Notes: generated by a model from the letters alone, not told the origin. A DNA stretch of 64,000 nt from Porodaedalea pini (GCA_002794775.1 NBAY01000039.1:124001-188000), one strand, 5' to 3'. Shown: positions 46,448-58,457, numbered from the stretch's first letter. A program made the numbers and translations.

Positions 46448-47149
46448 CAGTGTTTTTCATAAGTCTTGAGACATGCATATGTGAAGATCACAAAATTTGA
46501 GCATTTCAGCACCTCAAAAACCTGTTAAATCCATATCTCTGTCAATTCTTCACAGAATCATTTCAAAAATGTTGCCAAATTCATTTTTCAACAGCTTCTA
46601 AATGTTTGTGAGTTTAGTAGACAGAAGGTGGAATATTGAGGCTGCAGTAGTGAGAATGGGTGTTTTTCTAGAAAAAACTCCTTCCCAGATTTTTCCTGAG
46701 CTCAATTTTGAAGCTAATGACATGAAACTTGTTGGAGAATGGTCTATATACTATACTGTTGATGTTATGAGGGATGAACTAGAGTGAATGTCTCCTCTTG
46801 TCCTGTTTGACTGTTGTGCTGAAACCCTCAAACTCATCCAAATTTGCTTGACTCAGACAGTTGTCAAAAAATTGCCTGCATTGTTATAAGCCATCTATAA
46901 TTTAATATACAGTATAGATACCATTCTCCAACAAGGTTCATGTCATTAGCTTCAAAATTGAGCTCAGGAAAAATCTGGGAAGGAGGTTTTCTCAAAAAAC
47001 ACCCATTTTCACTACTGCAGTCTCAATATTCCATCTTCTGTCCTCTAAGCTCACATAAATTTAGAAACTTTTCTGAAGAGTTTTTGTGAAGAATTGAGTG
47101 AGATATGATGTATTTTGTATTTGGAGGCACTTCAGGTGACAAAAACTGC
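46448..47149. mobile_element. MITE-like element with long inverted repeats, Tc1/mariner type
   Basis: Arms at about 46448-46760 and 46911-47149 are imperfect inverted repeats. The best-matching core is CCTGAGCTCAATTTTGAAGC at about 46697 and its reverse complement near 46955-46974. The outer ends CAGTGTTTTTCATAAG and, inverted, GCAGTTTTTGTCACC are each flanked by TA (46446-46447 and 47150-47151), as for TA-targeting Tc1/mariner elements. The spacer encodes no transposase, so the element is non-autonomous or fold-back in type. The outermost arm parts are more diverged than the inner ones. Confidence 0.7.
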
Positions 47150-47271
47150 TAAGTCCAATTTCCCACACTTGGATGTGTCATCCACAGAAGAGGTGTGGGA
47201 ACTTGATCACATGTATGTTGGTTTTGACGCGACACACCACACATCGCCTTCACATCTGCTGCCACTCCAAT

Positions 47272-49090
47272 ATGTCTGGTGCCGACGTCCTTACAGAATG
47301 TCTGAAAAAACCCTCAATCACACCCACCGCAACCATCACACATGAAGTGGTAGCCTCACCGGCCGCCTGGTGGGATGCACTCACTGCTGCAGGCAACATG
47401 CCGTCCCGACTTCTGACCTTCAACTTATTAGAATGCTCGTCTTCAAGCCGAAGACCGTAAAGTCTGCCGCAACAGTTCCTGTTGTCGTCATTGCACGCAT
47501 CGCCGGACCTGCTAAAATAATTTTTTGTGTTGGACAAGGACTCCCATGAGCCCAGTCTCTTTATCTGTCCACACGCATTGTTAAAGTTTGTCCAGTTTCA
47601 CCATTAGCACTTGACGCAAACACATTCCCAAAGGTTGTCACGGTCCTTGATGCATCACTCACATCATCGACTTCTCTCTTCGCCGTACATGCACTCGCCT
47701 CTGATTTTACCGTCTTCCTCCCTGGAACCAACATTGCTTCATACTGGCGTGTCTCGAAACGGAGACCAAGCTTCACAAGGTAGATTTCGTGGAACTCAAG
47801 GCCTCGGCTGTGGCGCCTGCTGTGCGCACGTCTGCAATTGTCGCCCAGGAAAAGGCAACGAAAGAGGAAGGGAGAATTGACGGCACGGTGAAGATTGCTA
47901 TTGGCATGAAGAAAGGGTCGACTTCCCGGGTTGGTATACGAACGTGCGTTGATTGTTCTGTAATCCTCACTTTGTGCTGACAAATATTATAGGCGCTGAT
48001 TAAGGTCGGTATGACATGCGTCTTCAGAGGGAGCTCCGAACTTGAGGAGCCCATAGCAATCTGTCCGACTACAGAAACGGTCATGTATCCCTACTGAAGT
48101 ACGGGAAATTCTCAATTTACATCGTCGCGTGTACGAGGTGCTGCTTACCGTACTCGTCATCACAGGCATCAAGTCGGACAAGGAGAAGTTTGCCGGTGGT
48201 CTTTACATGATGACCGGCCGTGGCATCTAAGCTGCGACGTCGCATTGCCTTGGCCAAGACTTCTCACGGCCAGAGATGTTCAACGTCGTGGTCTCAGACC
48301 TGGACGATCCGCAGGGTACGGGTCTGAACGGTGGCAAATTATTCTGTGGCAGAACACGTGGAGCCTTAGCACACGCATGGTCGGAATCATGGTCATGATT
48401 CGTGGCGACAACCAGGGTCTTGTTCTCCCATCACGCGTCGCTCGTTCTCCTGCGGTATTACCATGCGCACTAATAAGCAGGAGTTATACGACCGCTGTGA
48501 GGAGCTCGCGAAGACGCTCAGGAAAGTGCGAAGGTGGATGTACGGGACGGCTACACTCCTGGCTACAAGTTCAACGACTGGAAACAGAAGGCGCGAAAAT
48601 TCAATTATTCCTTATTTCTCGGTTTTCCTGTGGTCTTACAAATGGCTTTTTGTCCAGGTGCTCCACTTCGCCTTGAACTCAGTCCAGTTGATATCCAGAA
48701 GAAGCAAACACTTTCTGTGCGACGTGATACGGGCTTGAAGGAGACTGCCATACCTGCACTTCTCAAGACTATTCAACAGGAGATGTTCGAGCACGCAAAG
48801 GCAAGGTACATGTCTTGCCTGCGCGTCGTGACAATGGGACGATGTCGTGCTGACACTGCTTCATACTTGCGTGCTCTCAGAACCGGCGAGACCAAGCTTC
48901 ACAAGGTAGATTTTGTGGAACTCAAGATCAATGCTGCGGCGTGCCTTACATCGTCGCATGTACAAAAGGAGCTGCTTGCCGTACCCGTCATCCTGGGCAT
49001 CAAGTCTGAGAAGAAGTTTGCCGGTGGTCTGTACATGATGACCGTGAAAGGCTTCATTCCGACGACCGGCCGTGGCATCCTTTTAGTTTA
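47272..49090 (+). pseudogene. Scrambled prolyl-tRNA synthetase pseudogene (two partial copies)
   Basis: Decayed copy of the cytosolic ProRS gene. The N-terminal YbaK-like part is at about 47272-47720 (MSGADVLTECLKKPS, ASPAAWWDALTAAGN, FKPKTVKSAATVPVV). The catalytic part includes GIKSDKEKFAGGLYMMT near 48170-48215, followed by a stop and pieces of GDNQGLVLPSRVA. The anticodon-binding part covers about 48460-48830 (ELYDRCEELAKTLRK, DGYTPGYKFNDW, PLRLELSPVDIQKKQTLSVR). From 48880 an earlier ProRS region repeats (ETKLHKVDFVELK, GIKSEKKFAGGLYMM, KGFIPTTGRGI), so a second partial copy lies head to tail. Many stops and shifts break the frame. An intron is still present at about 48596-48657, so this is not a processed copy. 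Confidence 0.85.
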
Positions 49091-49129
49091 GTAGTTAATG
49101 TTTAGGAATATTATGGAATACACTAATAA

Positions 49130-49310
49130 AGAGTCGGAAATGCTAAGATAAGTAACAAAATGGGATTGGAATACCATTGGAATGTAAGTGGAATGTAATT
49201 GGAATGCAGCAGAATGCACGGCGTAGGGAATGACCTTTAGGAATGATGCGGAATTGGAATGAGCCAGAATCACTTAGAATTTCTGGCGCATTCCAATGAT
49301 TCCACCAGTT
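49130..49310 (+). repeat. GGAAT-rich degenerate repeat (second tract)
   Basis: Dense GGAAT/GGAATG motifs on the plus strand, similar in style to 46085-46380. It lies immediately after the end of the ProRS pseudogene. Confidence 0.5.
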
Positions 49311-50045
49311 CCGGCCAGGAGGGTTTTCCTGATGTACAAGCGCTATTCCCAAGCCCGACTCGGATTCATTCTGTCTGTCTGTCTGTCTGTCAAATTTCAG
49401 ATGGATTAACATTAATATTGTCAGCAGTCAGTGCAATGTGTGTAGTAAGTAAAAGAACGCGGACAATAAGACAACCTGCCGTCTCTCCAGGCCCCAGCTT
49501 GAAGGAGTGCCGGCGGCGGTGGCGGCGGAAGTGCGAAGGGAGGGCAAATTTGTACTTCTCGATTTGCACATCCGAGGACCGTGAATCATGAACCGTGAAA
49601 GAGTCCAACAGCTTGGTGGCTCTGCCTCATGACGATGCTGAAAATTCGTCCCGATCAATATTGGAACTACCTTTGCAGTGTAAGTGGTGAAAATTTTCAG
49701 CATTAGCGTGACAAGCCGGATTTGCTTCTCCAATAGTCTTAGCACCGTGACCAGCGTCAGGTTAGCCCCCCAAGGCGCAATGTCATGATATGCAGGAAGA
49801 TCAACTGTGTAATGGACGGTGGTGGTCTTGAGCACACCGGATGATAGGGTCGTATTTAATATCGAGTCGGCGGCGCCAAAACGAACAGTTTTTGCGGGTC
49901 AACTGCATTTGACTTAAGACTCGAATGAGTTCAAGTTATATTACTAAAGCGTACGTGTGTCAGGTGCGGACGGCAGGACATTTTTTCAAGAACATGAGAC
50001 AGACCTTCGAAAGAAATGCAAAGCCGAGTCTAAAACCTCCAAATA
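49311..50045. other. Gene-free interval
   Basis: Contains a short CTGT tetranucleotide run at 49370-49392 and no convincing open frame. It ends at the TA target site of the next MITE. Confidence 0.45.
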
Positions 50046-50412
50046 CAGTCAAAAACCGGTACTTTAAACACCTTGCATTTTCTGCCGCAATTCCTCATTT
50101 CTCTCCACCAAAAAATCAGAGTAGGTCTGCATGTCTGCCAGGTATATTTCAGCGAAGTTTCAGGAGAAAATATGCAGTGGTTAAATTCAGAGAAATTGAA
50201 ACCCATGAAAATCAGGCAATTTATGCACAATCTTCTTCAAGAAATTTTGTTTCCATTCTTTCTCACTTAAAAATGTATAGACTATCATCATTTTTTAAAG
50301 ACATGATACCTTAGCTGCATATTAAAGTTTGTTTTATATCGCAAAAGTCGGAATTGAAATTTACAGAGGGCAGACAGTACTAGTTAGTGTTCAAAGTACC
50401 GGTTTTTGACTG
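50046..50412. mobile_element. 367-bp MITE with TA target duplication
   Basis: The terminal inverted repeat starts CAGTCAAAAACCGGTACTTT at 50046 and is matched by its inverse at the right end, AAAGTACCGGTTTTTGACTG, ending at 50412. TA dinucleotides flank both sides (50044-50045 and 50413-50414). The interior has no transposase. The terminal match extends about 26 bp with one or two differences. This fits a Tc1/mariner-derived MITE distinct from the one at 46448-47149. Confidence 0.8.
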
Positions 50413-50847
50413 TATCCCGTCAGGCCCGGGGAGCGACTTGCCGTCTTTATGCAGTCACAGCTGTCACGTGATGCAGGCACACGACGCGTCTGGCCATTTC
50501 AGGCTCCGGAACTCTAATACAATGGCAATTACCTTCGATACATCTAAGGTATGCGTTACCACGAAGCCTGCAAGTGATAACTTTCACTGTGAGCCAATAA
50601 GTACTTTAAGAGAAACTATCAGTTTCTAGTGATTCAATAGTACTACGCAGCTAGCCAGCGTCCACAGTAATGGCAGCGGAATGGCGATGCCTTAGGGATT
50701 TAAAAATTGTTAGGATACAAACGGGATCTCAAGGTCGTTTCATCAGTCGGTCACTCAACGTGAAAAGGCAATCAGTCGTCCTTGAACAAACCAACGTAAT
50801 GCCTCGTTTAATCACACTTCTAAAAGTACAACTGTGTGTGATATATA
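50413..50847. other. Gene-free interval
   Basis: Short stretch between the MITE and the 3' end of the glutathione transferase gene. No coding signal or repeat was found. Confidence 0.5.
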
Positions 50848-51721
50848 CTACTTCGACTGTGAAGCCAAGAAAGCATGCATCTCCGCCTGAACCACCTTCC
50901 ACGAGTCGCGCGACGAGATGTCCGTCCACCAGCGTGCAATGTTGGGCATTGCCTCGAGGCCGTTGAAGCCGGCCTGTTCAGTGATAGTGGCTCCGTACGG
51001 GAGGTGCAGTAGGTCGGCGAGAGTGAGTTCCTGATAGAGACAAGTAGTTGAGCATTTTATCTGACATTATTGACGAGTATACTAGACTTACGTTGCCAGC
51101 AAGGTATTTCTGCTTGCTGAGGATTGCCTCGTAGCCCTTGAGCTTCTCTTCGAGCATTGCGGCATACTCAGCAGCACGTTCCTCAGAGCCTGGCAGGCCC
51201 TTTATCATCCTGTTAAGTGGAAAATATATCTCAGGACGAGGTAACATAATGAGAAGCTGAAATCATGCACGGTTTGAAGACCTTCTCTGCACTCAAACCC
51301 GCAGCGTACGGGGCGAAGTTGTTATTTTCAATCGACATGGCCTGCTCGAAGAGCGCGTTCTCCTTGGGATCTTTCGGGATGAGTCCGCCATCCGGAGCGT
51401 ACTTCGCAATAAGATAGCACGCGATTGCACGGCTCTCGAAAAGTTTGAAGCCGTCATCCTCGACCTGCATTCAGATTTAGATCCGTCAGCATACAATCCA
51501 CGTTGATCGGTAAATCGGATGCAGAAGACGGTGGAACTGAGATGCACGAGGACAGGGATCTGACCGAAAGGTTGCATGCTGGTGATGTACTCTGCCCTCT
51601 TTTGCTCCCTGGTCATCAGGTTGACCACAATGATTTCATACAGAATGCCGAGTTCCCTTAGCGTCACGATGACAGCGCGGGTGCACGTCGAGGCTGGGTT
51701 TCCGTGGATCTTGACAACCAT
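50848..51721 (-). CDS. Glutathione S-transferase, phi-like
   Basis: Cytosolic detoxification enzyme that conjugates glutathione to electrophiles. It has four exons on the minus strand from the ATG at 51721 to the stop at 50850-50848. The N-terminal thioredoxin-like domain starts MVVKIHGNPASTCTRAVIVT and has the FGQIPVL loop and FESRAIACYLIAKY. Introns follow IPVL, EKVFK and KYLAGN. The helical C-terminal domain includes MIKGLPGSEERAAEYAAMLE, YEAILSKQKYLAGN, ELTLADLLHLPYGATI and AMPNIARWWTDISSRDSWK. These are the usual features of fungal GSTs close to the plant phi class (LTLAD and a Trp-rich end). Length is about 210 residues, normal for the family. The second intron must use the acceptor just before the ATGATAAAGG codons. 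Confidence 0.93.
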
Positions 51722-53165
51722 TTTCGCTCAGAGGATATTGAACGTGCGAGAGATGAGGTAGCAAAGTATGTGGCCTGGATGCAACTTGGATGGGGATGCA
51801 TCATAGTGTATGCTAGACCTTATGTACCTGCCAGGGATACAATCGGTTTTTCTAGAGTCCACCTATCTATAATTAGTGCTCTGCCAAAAATCGATCTCAT
51901 TCAATTAACTCATCATGATTGCTCACGATCTCTCATGTGAGTTTCCGATTCGGCTTGGATTTCTAAGTCGTCGTCAGCATGGACTCCATGCAAAAATAGG
52001 TACAGGAGTAACGGGGACAAATGTCTAGATCTGTTAAATGCTATCTGCAATGTTTATGCTCGTCAGAATTGGTAATAGAAATATATGATGTCAAAATGTA
52101 AGCATTTCGCGATGATGCGCAGATAGCATATAAGTGCTTACCCTCCTGCACAGGTTCGAATTCAAGCATTTGATGATGGTGCGCCGATAGCATATAACTG
52201 CCCACTTTCTCACCCGGCTCCCTGAAGACGCCATAAGAAATCCAGAATACTACACAGGACTGTCGCGAGTCACTTTTAGGACCTCAAATTAAAGAAAAAT
52301 CCAGTATGACGTTGTACAGGAGAGGCGAAACCATGTACCCCCACTACGACCAGGCCAGGAATCAATCGTGTGCGCATAAAATTTAGAAGAGATATAACCG
52401 GTATGCAGTTCGGTTAATTCGACCTCCTCACGGAAAGACCCTTCAACTTGTATTAGCATGTAATCCAAAGATGAGCAACTAGCCGTCTCTGATGAGCGTC
52501 CTACCTATTAAACTGAGAATGAGGCTGAACCTTGAGTTAGGAGTAGGTGTTCCCCTCAGCCGCTTACATCGGTCTTTTCCGTGTTCAAGTGGATCGGCAT
52601 GATACATATATTGTGAGGCGCATGCTAGAAGCGAGCGAGACTTTACCGTCTACCGTGAGACTATGAGCAAGTGTATTTGAAAAGGAAATATATATCCGCG
52701 TGGACCTCGTGCATCTTGGCTTCAGGATTGTGGATGCAACGGAACTTGATCGAGGACGCGTTTATGTACCTTTAGTAAAGTCAAAAAGATATACTATCAC
52801 AGCATTCTTGACCCATATATACGTACCGGAAACACTGTGTAGCAAAGGTAAGGCAGAGCCGTTGAAGCTTGGTCCGAGGTTTGGTTCAGAAATTGACTTG
52901 GACGAGCCTGAGCCTGAGATCTAGAAAATGTCGTCCATGCCCGGCTCTAGTATGTGAGTCAATGACGTCTGTATATTTATATGTCACATTCCTTTCTCTG
53001 AAGAGAGAACAGAGCCGCGCGGCGCAATGATGAATTAGGAGTCATGATGCGAGCAGAACTCTCGCCGAGCGTTCGGAGAAGCGTTACACAGCACTTTCTT
53101 CCTACCATCATCATCCATCGTGGGAAAATTGTTCAGCTATCTCTTTTCTGTCTCGTCTCTCCGCT
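51722..53165. other. Interval upstream of the non-LTR element
   Basis: No gene recognised. A roughly 36-bp segment is duplicated with changes at 52103-52138 and 52166-52201 (both contain GATAGCATATAA). The last 150-200 bp may be the 5' untranslated part of the retrotransposon. Confidence 0.45.
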
Positions 53166-55397
53166 ATGGACAACAAAATGTTGACCAGAGCAAAAGCTTC
53201 TCTTAACAAGACGAAGTCTTACCGTTCCCTTGTCAATCCCAAGGACCCCACCAAGTGTGAGGAGTGTAAACAGGATCTCCCCTATCACAGTCGCCAGTGT
53301 GTTAGTGGGACCGCCAAATTATGTGTCACCTGTAGTCGCGACAAGACCTACAACCACAATGACATCGTATGCACTACAGTACAAGCGAACCGTGCCGATT
53401 GGTCTCCTGATGTCGAGGCGGACGAACATGCCACCAAACTTCATAAACAAGGGGATCTCCCCCCTACTCCGGATGTCGAATCACAGAACACCCTCAAATG
53501 GTCGAACTCAGAAGAAGAACATAGGTCTATCCCACCGCCTGCCCGTGTTGACGACGATGCTATGGACAACGATTTATACATCCCAGACGAGCACCCTAGT
53601 CAAGCCCCCCAGGTCGACAATGTTATGGATGATATCGATGAAATGACTGATCCGGCCATCGCCGAGAAGGTCAACCTTTCCTTTGCCGATCTCACCAAGG
53701 AAACTATCAATACCATTAACACGCTCATTTCCCAACCTACATGGTCGTCGGACAAACCTTGGTTCAACGACCCGGTCCGAGCTGGGTCCATCCTCGCTAA
53801 TATTGGATCCAATCTGGTATCCTGGATAAACAAGTCAAACAGCCTGGACGACGAAACCAGCCTCTCCAACTCAGCTAACGACAGTCTGGAAGCTTTCCAT
53901 TCAACCTTTTGTATTCATTCTCCATCTTTTAAACATGTGTTCGAAAACATTTATACTAACAGCCAGACCATCCGTGACCAAGAAATCATGGACACTATGC
54001 ACACCATGTCTAGGTCGATTCAACATCTTTCGGCGGTTGTTTCATCCATTTCCGAGAAAACTAACATCATCGAAAAACAGCTTTCCGATCCCTCCGTCTC
54101 CACTGTTCGTCCGTCCTCAACATCTAACAATAACAATAAACAGCAGAAAATCCTACCGGACCCCATCAGGGTTCGCTTCTCTCATGATCCTAGATTCCCT
54201 CCTCCAGCCCAGATCGTCAAACAATGCGTCCCGGTCCCAAAAAATGGTAAAACTGAATACACGGCCGCCATTGCTAAAACCCGCATCCCAGGTTCCGGAT
54301 ATCGCATGACTACTGAAGGTACTATCATCGCACCTGATGGTTATGCCCACTCGGAACATAACGCTCCCCGTGGTTCTCAAACTAAAATCTACTATCCTCC
54401 TGTTGAATCGGTTGGCACTGATAAGGAAGGCTTCACCACCGTTTCGTACGCGAAGGCGGCCCAGAAGAAAGCTAAACCCACCCTAACCAAGGTGGTCCAT
54501 GTCACAGAACAGCACCCTGACAGGGAAATTGCCTCTGTTCCAATTAACCGGTCTAACGGATCGGTCAACACCCATGTTCGAAACGTCCGCCGCATTTTCT
54601 TTTCTCTTCCGGGCGATCTGGCCATCCGTCCTTCGACAATTTCTGTTAAAAACAGTGTTCACGCAGGCCTTAAGGGCAACCCCCTCTTCAAACATCTTGT
54701 CGTGTTGAATGTGGAATACACTTCAAACAGCAATCTCCTTATCGCGTTTACTAACATTTGTCTTGACTTCGACGCACAGCACAGCACACTCGTTTCACAG
54801 TTAAACCGCATCATCAACATTAGCGGGGCCAAGGCTTTTACACCTTCCCCCCAATTCAAAATGGTTATCCCGGGTGTTCCAGTCTACGACAAGGATACCA
54901 ATTTGATTTACTCGGAGAAGGACCTTGCCGATGAGATCTCCGCTCTTCCGCAGTTTGAAGGTCACGAGTTCATGTTTCCACCCTGCTTCATGTCCTCGAT
55001 CGAACGACTTAACCAATGCGACTACTGCAACGTATCAGTCATCCTCAAAGATGACTCGCGTTTGTGCTTTGATCATTTCTTCTTGCACAACAACCGGTCT
55101 GTCCCAGTATTCAGAGTTATTCGACGCCTCGAAGAAATGAGAGCTCACCCGACCATTAACCAGTGCGATAATTGTCATCGCCTGGGCCACCCCGCCACGA
55201 AATGCCGATCAACTGCGCGCTGCACAATCTGTTCCGAACCGCATCGTACTGCCATCCACGTCGCCAAGTGTGCTCCGTGTACCACGTCCAACAACCTCCA
55301 GTGTGATCATTTCGCCCTGTGCATTAACTGCCAGGGCAACCATAGCGCCAGATCTTTGGAGTGCCCAGCTCGCCGCAACTATCGCTCCCCATACTAG
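53166..55397 (+). CDS. LINE ORF1, gag-like protein with zinc knuckles
   Basis: An intact 743-codon frame. The C-terminal part carries a series of Cys/His motifs starting CDNCHRLGHPATKC, then CTICSEPHRTAIHVAKC, then CINCQGNHSARSLEC, as in the nucleic-acid-binding ORF1 proteins of fungal LINEs. An N-terminal CEECKQDLPYHSRQC and CVTC pair forms another potential zinc site. The middle is Ser/Pro-rich. The stop is only 6 nt before the ORF2 ATG, which suggests re-initiation or coupled translation. Confidence 0.85.
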   Translation: MDNKMLTRAKASLNKTKSYRSLVNPKDPTKCEECKQDLPYHSRQCVSGTAKLCVTCSRDKTYNHNDIVCTTVQANRADWSPDVEADEHATKLHKQGDLPPTPDVESQNTLKWSNSEEEHRSIPPPARVDDDAMDNDLYIPDEHPSQAPQVDNVMDDIDEMTDPAIAEKVNLSFADLTKETINTINTLISQPTWSSDKPWFNDPVRAGSILANIGSNLVSWINKSNSLDDETSLSNSANDSLEAFHSTFCIHSPSFKHVFENIYTNSQTIRDQEIMDTMHTMSRSIQHLSAVVSSISEKTNIIEKQLSDPSVSTVRPSSTSNNNNKQQKILPDPIRVRFSHDPRFPPPAQIVKQCVPVPKNGKTEYTAAIAKTRIPGSGYRMTTEGTIIAPDGYAHSEHNAPRGSQTKIYYPPVESVGTDKEGFTTVSYAKAAQKKAKPTLTKVVHVTEQHPDREIASVPINRSNGSVNTHVRNVRRIFFSLPGDLAIRPSTISVKNSVHAGLKGNPLFKHLVVLNVEYTSNSNLLIAFTNICLDFDAQHSTLVSQLNRIINISGAKAFTPSPQFKMVIPGVPVYDKDTNLIYSEKDLADEISALPQFEGHEFMFPPCFMSSIERLNQCDYCNVSVILKDDSRLCFDHFFLHNNRSVPVFRVIRRLEEMRAHPTINQCDNCHRLGHPATKCRSTARCTICSEPHRTAIHVAKCAPCTTSNNLQCDHFALCINCQGNHSARSLECPARRNYRSPY

Positions 55398-55403
55398 TCG
55401 CCC

Positions 55404-58400
55404 ATGACGGATTCTATTTCAGTTTTTTCTCTTAATCTTCGCAATTCAGAACCTACCTTTGATTATCTTTTACGCTCCTTTTCTTCCACTCATGCTGCCC
55501 CAGATATTATTTGCTTTCAAGAGATCCCTACTATCCTTTCGATCGTTCCTTCCAAGCTGTCTCCATCGGGTACGTGAGTTTTCAATATTCGCAACTCTGC
55601 CCCTTATATCGCTTTTCGCCCATCTTCTTCCGATAAACCGAGGTGCTGTACATTAGTACACCCCCGTGTGGTTCATCGTGTTTCCTTATATAACCCCAAT
55701 TCATCTTCTCCCAATACCACAGTCATATCGATTTCTTGGGGTGATTTATCCCCCCTTTTACTTTGGAACATTTATAATTTGCCATCCCTACACGAATTCG
55801 AAAATCCACTCCCTTTACTTGACCTTCCCTCTAATATTTTAGTCGGTGATTTTAACCGACACTCGGCCCTCTGGTCGTTCCCGGAGCAATCCGCCGCATA
55901 CTCGAGATCGGAAGCCCTTGTTGACTGGATCAACGAGAATGGCCTAGTTGTTTGTAACCCCCCCAACCAGCATACGTATTTCAACCGTTCTACTGGTTCT
56001 AAAACTGTCATTGATCTTATAATTGCTTCAGATGATTTCGCTTCTTCCCTATTAGATCGCATTATTATTTCAGACCCTTCCTTGGATACCGCGTCTGATC
56101 ACCTTCCCATTTGTTTCACTTTCGATACCAACATAGTGGCTGCACCCCAACAACACCCTCTCCGATCCATCTGTTCCAGAGACTTACCCTCGTTTATCGG
56201 GGAGTTTTGCGATTCTAATACATTTCCCTTTTCTATGACAGGGGTCAAATCCCCAGAGGCGCTGGATGACCTCCTTTTTTCCCTTCATTCATCCCTTTCG
56301 GACTTCGCTACCCTCTTCCTTCATAAAAGGAAACCCCGATCGTACTTTGGTCCCAACAGCTGGTGGACCGAAACATGTTCCAAACGATATCGCAAATTCT
56401 GTCGTAACCCAAACCCTGAGTCGAAAACCAATCTAGACATCAAATTTTCACAGGCCAAAAACGCTTTCTTTGGTGCCCACCTCCAACAATCTGATACGCG
56501 CACGGCCTGGCGCAATCAATTCCTGGGTATGGCTCGCCGTCGATCCCCTATCGGCGCGCTTCGCATGTCTAATGGGTTATTCACCCTGACGGATTCCGAT
56601 AAAGCGTCCCTCTTTCGTGAGACGTTCTTCCCATCACTCTCTCAGGCGCCGGAGATCATCCCTCTCCCCACCATCTCTGATTTTCGCCTCATCGAAATAA
56701 AGGACATCCATGCTGCCCTCCATGGTATTGATCGGGAAACGAGTCCTGGCAACAGCCACATCTCATATAAACATTTGGAGCTCCTCATCGAGCACCGCAG
56801 ACAGTTTTTTGCTGATCTTTTTTCTTTATGCTTAAAAATCGGCCATTTCTCCTTGCCTTTCAAGACTTCACTTGTTACTTTCATTCCCAAACCCAAACGT
56901 TCAGACTTCACGGTTCCTAGGGCGTTCTGTCCTATTACTCTGGTTGACACCATAGGCAAGCTCTTCGAACAAATTCTCTTTAATATCCTTCAACCTTTCT
57001 TTGAACTTAATAACCTCATTCCTGACGCCCAGCATGGGTGCCGGAAACATCGCTCTTCATTAACGGCTTGTTACAATCTCCTTTCGTCTATCTTATCCCA
57101 ACCTTTTATTCATAGCGGCTACGGGGGGAATTCTCTTCATGACCGACACCGCTATTTTATCACTTCTATCCTCACCATTGACATTCAAGGTTTCTTTGAC
57201 AACATTTCTCATAATCGTCTTCTTTCAAAACTTATACTTTCCAATATTCACCCCAACATTATTCACGTTCTCTTGAGCTGGCTTAGAGACCAGCCCATTT
57301 CGTTCCACTTCAACAATTTCTTTTCTTCGCCGTTTATCAAACCCAATCAGGGGGTTCCCCAAGGGTCCCCTTTGTCCCCTCTTATTTCGGTATTTGCTGC
57401 TGCCGATGTTATCACGGCTTACAACACTCGTTTTGGCCCTGACCATCCCTTACTTGCCTATATGGACAATCATCTTCTTCATGCTCGTTCTTTTAGCATT
57501 TGCACTAACATAGTGCACCTTCGTACTCAGTTTCATTTCCTTTCTCTTCAATTTCAGTCTCTTGGTTTAGCCATCGATCCAGACACTATCGAGTTGCTTC
57601 ATATTCTTCCACATCGCCAATTGGCACCTTATATATTCCGTTCGTTCCTAACCAACTCCTCCTCGTCTTCGAATGCGTCTTTGTCTTTACCCAACAATCG
57701 TGTCATTCGTCTATTGCACCACCTTACTTGGCTTGGCGTTATTTTTTCCTATGACCTATCTCCCAAACTTCATTTCGAATCCCGGGCCAACAAAGCCCTT
57801 TCTACTCTGCACCAACGTTCCTTTCTTTTCAGCCGTACTAATGGCGCATACCTTCAGTATGCCCGCATCCTTTATTTTGGGTTAATTCGTTCGGTCGCCG
57901 TATTCGGCGCCGTTCTCTTCCCGGAGTCCCCCCTTCTCTCAATCCTTCAAATAACACAAAACCATTTCCTTCATTCAATTTTTCACCGTAGTATTAGCCC
58001 CGAAGTGGCGGAATCTTTCATTTCCTGCCCACCTCTTCCTCTCTTTATTCGGTCACTCTCTCAACATTTCCTCTTATCCTATTTCGCTCATTCAAAACAT
58101 ACTCCTACTTCGAATCAATACCTCATGTCATCGCTTCTTCCTAATATTTCGATTCCCAAAGTTATCTCTGTCCCTACTTTTACGCCCATTCATTCACGCC
58201 TTATTATGACTCCTATTCCTTCAGATTCGCAACGCCTCCGTGCAATTCGCGATTTCAACTCCTTTTTTCTACACCCCCCTCCTTATCAATATTTTATCTT
58301 CACAGATGGCTCGATCATTCCGACTGCCGATGGCTCCCTTAATGGTGGTCATGGATTCATCATTATGCACAATCAACAGGAACTTGCTGTCTTTTCTTCA

Positions 58401-58457
58401 GCAGCGCACTCTCGATCAAACATACTGTTTGAAGAGCAGGAAGCTGTTAGAACCTGA
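55404..58457 (+). pseudogene. LINE ORF2, endonuclease / reverse transcriptase, inactivated
   Basis: One frame from the ATG at 55404 to 58457, broken only by a TGA at 55575-55577. The APE-type endonuclease shows SVFSLNLRN, ICFQE, VGDFNRHSALW and TASDHLPICF. The reverse transcriptase shows VTFIPKPKRSDF, ILTIDIQGFFDNISHNRLL (motif A), NQGVPQGSPLSPLISVF and the active-site box LAYMDNHLL. The box should end in Asp-Asp, but the second Asp is Asn (codon 57468-57470). An RNase H start, FTDGSIIPTADG, follows, and the frame stops soon after EEQEAV. The TGA and the Asn codon are each one transition from the expected Arg and Asp codons. It should not be able to retrotranspose by itself. Confidence 0.85.

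Noticed and set aside
52141..52175. GGTTCGAATTC, resembling a tRNA B box
   Set aside because: No A box or cloverleaf-forming sequence lies upstream at the right distance.
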